In this document: positions 61,570-64,000 of the stretch, piece after piece | How positions within the stretch are numbered: the first letter of the stretch is position 1 | How the letters are laid out: every line of letters starts with the position of its first letter | Assembly: GCF_004340665.1 (NCBI RefSeq) | Contig: NZ_SLWO01000003.1 | Coordinates: 62,001-126,000, forward strand | Direction: 5' to 3' | Length of the DNA stretch: 64,000 nucleotides | Source of the DNA: Pedobacter psychrotolerans | GTDB lineage: Bacteria; Bacteroidota; Bacteroidia; Sphingobacteriales; Sphingobacteriaceae | Notes under the pieces: generated by a model | The model's database searches: none | Told to the model about the DNA's origin: nothing | Seen by the model: the letters and a program-made list of their open reading frames with translations, nothing else | Translations under genes and position numbers: made by a program

Positions 61570-61965
61570 TTATGCTTTTGGCCAATCGTTTTCATGTTCA
61601 GCATTACCCAATTTGAGCTTGCGTGCTGATACCACGAAAGTAAGAGTCATTGGCGTACTATCATTTACCGCAATGCCTTCGCTGTATTGGATAATGTAGC
61701 CATCCTCGAAAGTTAATTCTTTCATTTTTGCATCCTCTTCGCCTTTTTTGAAGATGATAGTTCCTGATTGAGGTTTATACTGGTTGTTTACCATTGATTC
61801 GATTACTGAAGTATCTTCTGTAGATTCGATTTCAATGTTGATGGTTCCACCGTATACCCCTGATGATGGACGACCCTTAGCGTCTACATCTCTGTTTAAT
61901 GAAAAGCTGCACTGTAAAACATCAAATTCTTTTGAACCTAATGTTAATCTGGTTTTAAATGCCAT
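61570..61965 (-). CDS. tssD: Type VI secretion tube protein TssD (Hcp-like), copy 2
   Basis: A 131-aa protein of the Bacteroidota TssD/Hcp family (subtype iii). Diagnostic blocks are LNRDVDAKGRPSSGVYGG, IEIESTEDTSVIE, FEDGYIIQYSEG and SARKLKLGNAEHENDWPKA. Hexameric rings of such proteins stack into the expelled tube, and they can carry effectors in the ring lumen. It is about three-quarters identical to the copy at 62202. It is the gene nearest upstream of the effector. Confidence 0.9.
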   Translation of the reverse strand: MAFKTRLTLGSKEFDVLQCSFSLNRDVDAKGRPSSGVYGGTINIEIESTEDTSVIESMVNNQYKPQSGTIIFKKGEEDAKMKELTFEDGYIIQYSEGIAVNDSTPMTLTFVVSARKLKLGNAEHENDWPKA

Positions 61966-62009
61966 TTTAATAAGTTTTAAATGTTTTTGAAAAATGAATT
62001 GTAATTAAG

Positions 62010-62190
62010 ATGGGTTAAGTGTTTAGGCGGTTAGTTGGTAAGAACCTGAAAATGTTTAGATGGGTTATAAGGTTAGATGGGTTAGACTAATATTAAAACT
62101 TAACAACACTAACGCTAAACCATACTAAACCCTAAACTATACTAAACGAATCTAAGTTACTATACCAATTCAAAGTCCTTAACCCTAAAC
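62010..62190. repeat. TTTAG/CTAAA-rich inverted tract between the two tssD genes
   Basis: The first half (about 62010-62088) repeats GGGTTA / GTTTAG / GGTTAGATGGGTTAG-like units. The second half (about 62108-62190) repeats CTAAACC and AACCCTAAAC. The halves are loosely inverted and could fold into a long imperfect stem. The same motif theme forms the repeat at 61451-61490. Confidence 0.6.
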
Positions 62191-62201
62191 AATCACCCCG
62201 T

Positions 62202-62597
62202 CTACGCTTTAGGCCAATCGTTTAAATGCTCTGCATTTCCAAGTTTCAGCTTTCTGGCTGAGATCTGGAATTTCAGTGTCATCGGGTGATCACCCACAAT
62301 GTTGATTCCTTCGGAATACTTCACAATGTAGCCATCTTCAAAATCAACTTCTTTCATTTTGGCATCTTCTTCAGATTTTTTAATTAGAAGGGTTCCGGTA
62401 ATGGGTTTGTACTGGTTATTTACCATCGCTTCGATAATTGAGGTGTCTTCGGTTGACTCGATCTCAATATCGATGGTACCGCCGTAAACTCCGGAAGAAG
62501 GTCTTCCTTTAGCATCTACATCGCGGTTTAACGCATAGGCGCAATGAAGTACATCATACTCCTTGCCCGAAAAATTTAATCTAGCTTTGAAAGCCAT
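62202..62597 (-). CDS. tssD: Type VI secretion tube protein TssD (Hcp-like), copy 1
   Basis: A 131-aa TssD paralogue with the same blocks as copy 2, differing mostly in the N-terminal strand (FSGKEYDVLHCAYAL) and around residues 97-112. Such divergence is usual where paralogues carry different cargo. It lies upstream of copy 2 in the same orientation. No baseplate, sheath or membrane-complex genes (tssB/C/K etc.) are in this window. Confidence 0.9.
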   Translation of the reverse strand: MAFKARLNFSGKEYDVLHCAYALNRDVDAKGRPSSGVYGGTIDIEIESTEDTSIIEAMVNNQYKPITGTLLIKKSEEDAKMKEVDFEDGYIVKYSEGINIVGDHPMTLKFQISARKLKLGNAEHLNDWPKA

Positions 62598-62940
62598 AAG
62601 TTCTAAATTTAAGGTTAAATAATTTGGTTATCTCAGCATTTGCTGTTCTTAATTTACGCACCAAATACCAAGCCAAACTCAATGTATCTCACTCATACAT
62701 AATGGCTAACAAGTGTATTTATTTAATAAAATTTAATTTAGAGCTTGTAGAACGAAGATTTTCTATTTGGTGATCAATGTGTTTTTTTTGAAAATAGCCG
62801 AAGTCTGATTTTTACTACATTGGATAGATCAAAAAATTGTAGCATTTTTGGACAAAGTGTTACTTTTGGCTACAGAATTATTACTATTCATTTGAGCTAT
62901 ATTAGATTCGTTAATGAGACTTCTCTGCTTGTAAAATTTT
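62598..62940. other. Gene-free region upstream of the tssD genes
   Basis: About 340 bp, AT-rich. An imperfect hairpin with arms TGTAGC / GCTACA spans about 62837-62874. No exact TAnnTTTG box was found on the minus strand, so the tssD promoter could not be placed. Confidence 0.35.
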
Positions 62941-63091
62941 CTATAAATAGTTGCCCTTCTCAAATTCCTCGATTTTCAAAATTACTTCAGCTATAGCAGG
63001 AAATGCTTTACATTGTAGTAACACCTCTGTCATCTATTAATAATTCATAAATTGGTTTTGTAGCCATTAAGTTTTTATTAGTTACTGACAT
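62941..63091 (-). pseudogene. Small reading frame broken by one frameshift
   Basis: On the minus strand an ATG at 63091 opens a frame (MSVTNKNLMATKPIYELLID...) that stops at 63008. If the frame shifts by one base near 63025, it continues as VLLQCKAFPAIAEVILKIE... and ends at TAG 62941. Both parts have protein-like composition, which chance frames here do not. It could be a decayed small gene of about 50 aa between the lipoprotein and tssD. No family recognised. Confidence 0.35.
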
Positions 63092-63117
63092 TTAGTTTAA
63101 AATTCATCGGTATAATC

Positions 63118-63858
63118 TTAATTTCCAAATTCCTTTAAATATCCTTTAGTGTCAGGATTTATGTAGGCAATCTTTAAGGTAAACGAATTTAAATCATCAG
63201 CTTTAGAAAAATACAGTTGTATTACTTTCTCCTCTGTAGTCCAACTATAGCTTGGAATTCCGTTTGATTGAGGATCCATCTTAATTTTTGCTTTCTTATT
63301 CTGCTTTTTTAATACCTCTAATAAAGTATTATATTCCTTCTCACCCGAATTATGCAAATTATTGGTTTCAAGAATTACCCTAATCAATTTGTTAGCTGGT
63401 GTAGAACTCATATACAAGCGACTAAACATAATTTCCTTCGAAGTCCAGTACCCGAAACTTCTTAAATCTGGATCTTTCATTCCAATTAATGGAGATTTTC
63501 TTTCTACAAAATCTAAATCACCATACATCTCTCCCTTTTTTATTATATAATTCTCAACATCTTTGTATTGATTTAATAGTCGTTGATCAGTGATATTATA
63601 TAGTGTGAACCATTCAATACTTAGCACTTCATTTCGGCTATTTGTATGCTTATTAGCACCCATTTTATTTTCTTTTACATAAGCTAGTTTAGCAAAAAAA
63701 TTATCTGGATTAAGTTTTTGAAAATCGACTTGAGCAAGATCAACCGGCTTGCCTCTTTCCAAGACAGGGGTGATTCTGTCACTTTTACAGCTGCTCATGC
63801 TTATTAAGCATAAAACGGAGCATAAAAATATTTTTAGCTTATTTTGTCTTTTTTTCAT
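63118..63858 (-). CDS. Hypothetical lipoprotein of the type VI island
   Basis: A 246-aa protein from ATG 63858 (MKKRQNKLKIF), chosen over a GTG 75 bp upstream because it gives a normal lipoprotein signal (lipobox MSSC). The mature part is mixed alpha/beta and lysine-rich, with no family that I recognise. It lies upstream of the tssD genes in the same orientation. Being a lipoprotein in this setting, it might be the immunity partner of an effector encoded beyond the window edge; this is a guess. Confidence 0.65.
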   Translation of the reverse strand: MKKRQNKLKIFLCSVLCLISMSSCKSDRITPVLERGKPVDLAQVDFQKLNPDNFFAKLAYVKENKMGANKHTNSRNEVLSIEWFTLYNITDQRLLNQYKDVENYIIKKGEMYGDLDFVERKSPLIGMKDPDLRSFGYWTSKEIMFSRLYMSSTPANKLIRVILETNNLHNSGEKEYNTLLEVLKKQNKKAKIKMDPQSNGIPSYSWTTEEKVIQLYFSKADDLNSFTLKIAYINPDTKGYLKEFGN

Positions 63859-63953
63859 CTTGATTTGTATAAATTTTTTCTCTCCATATATTCGTTTTCT
63901 AGATATCTTCGGTCGGTTCTTTCCATAACTCACTATATAGGACTAATTTCCTT

Positions 63954-63998
63954 TTAGTTTACGCCTTTATTTCCTAGATAGCCTTTAATATTCAGAAA
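63954..63998 (-). CDS. Possible 3' end of an upstream gene (partial)
   Basis: One minus-strand frame is open from the window edge to TAA at 63956-63954, reading FLNIKGYLGNKGVN. It is too short to identify or to be sure that it is coding. The other two minus-strand frames are stopped within 15 bases of the edge. Confidence 0.2.
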   Translation of the reverse strand, partial: FLNIKGYLGNKGVN

Positions 63999-64000
63999 TA

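Noticed and set aside
62010..62190. Telomere-like TTAGGG tract
   Set aside because: The units are degenerate and occur in both orientations between two genes; it does not resemble a replicon end.
1..64000. tRNA, rRNA, transposase, integrase or prophage genes
   Set aside because: None was found by reading both strands and the protein products; the ORF6N gene alone is not enough to call a prophage.

Overview
The window looks like a chromosomal segment of a Bacteroidota bacterium, most likely family Sphingobacteriaceae (Pedobacter-like). The reasons are: low-GC DNA; promoters of the TAnnTTTG / TTTG type rather than sigma70 boxes; a PorV and a GldJ homologue (type IX secretion/gliding); Bacteroidota-type TssD proteins (type VI secretion subtype iii); a 14-gene nuo cluster with a short NuoG; a CarB lacking its allosteric domain; and many SPII lipoproteins. 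Genus-level assignment is inference. No rRNA, tRNA, CRISPR array, transposase or phage module was seen.

Layout. 0-6 kb: the end of a MntA-HepT toxin-antitoxin pair, a lipoprotein amidase, an M49-like metallopeptidase lipoprotein and a TonB-dependent outer-membrane protein. 6-14 kb: carB, a small exported protein, a structured leader plus pnuC and a NadR-like kinase (NAD precursor salvage), a three-copy tandem repeat, and typA. 14-21.4 kb: a VOC protein and a DUF2459 protein, then a compact amidoligase cluster (two alpha/beta hydrolases, ATP-grasp, GCS2-type carboxylate-amine ligase, class I glutamine amidotransferase-like protein, second ATP-grasp-like protein). It probably makes or processes a peptide-like metabolite of unknown identity. 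21.4-28 kb: a repeat-rich gap, a 52-aa Cys-rich membrane protein, a Crp/Fnr regulator, YceI, pirin, ispF, and divergent porV and gldJ.

28-46.5 kb, all on the minus strand: nuoA-B-C-D-E-F-[ORF6N]-G-H-I-J-K-L-M-N, followed by dedA, ppa, a CNNM/CorC protein, rsmE, a DUF4159 protein and a biotin carrier protein with very short gaps. The nuo cluster encodes the proton-pumping NADH:quinone oxidoreductase. It is interrupted between nuoF and nuoG by an ORF6N-domain gene that carries a 33-bp palindrome, and between nuoI and nuoJ by a long palindromic element. 46.5-52.4 kb: an ExbB-ExbD-ExbD-TonB operon with a 75-aa membrane protein, a periplasmic-binding-like lipoprotein and a TPR protein. 52.7-59.9 kb: pckA, a SUI1-family factor, a lipid kinase, metK behind a candidate SAM riboswitch, a lone ExbD, a Cu/Zn superoxide dismutase lipoprotein, a small conserved protein and an EamA transporter.

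60-64 kb, all on the minus strand: a type VI secretion accessory island with two TssD (Hcp-like) tube proteins, a lysozyme-like protein directly followed by a lipoprotein (a probable cell-wall-degrading effector and its periplasmic immunity protein), a frameshifted small reading frame and another orphan lipoprotein. The two best candidates for new biology are this effector-immunity cassette and the amidoligase cluster at 15.4-21.4 kb.
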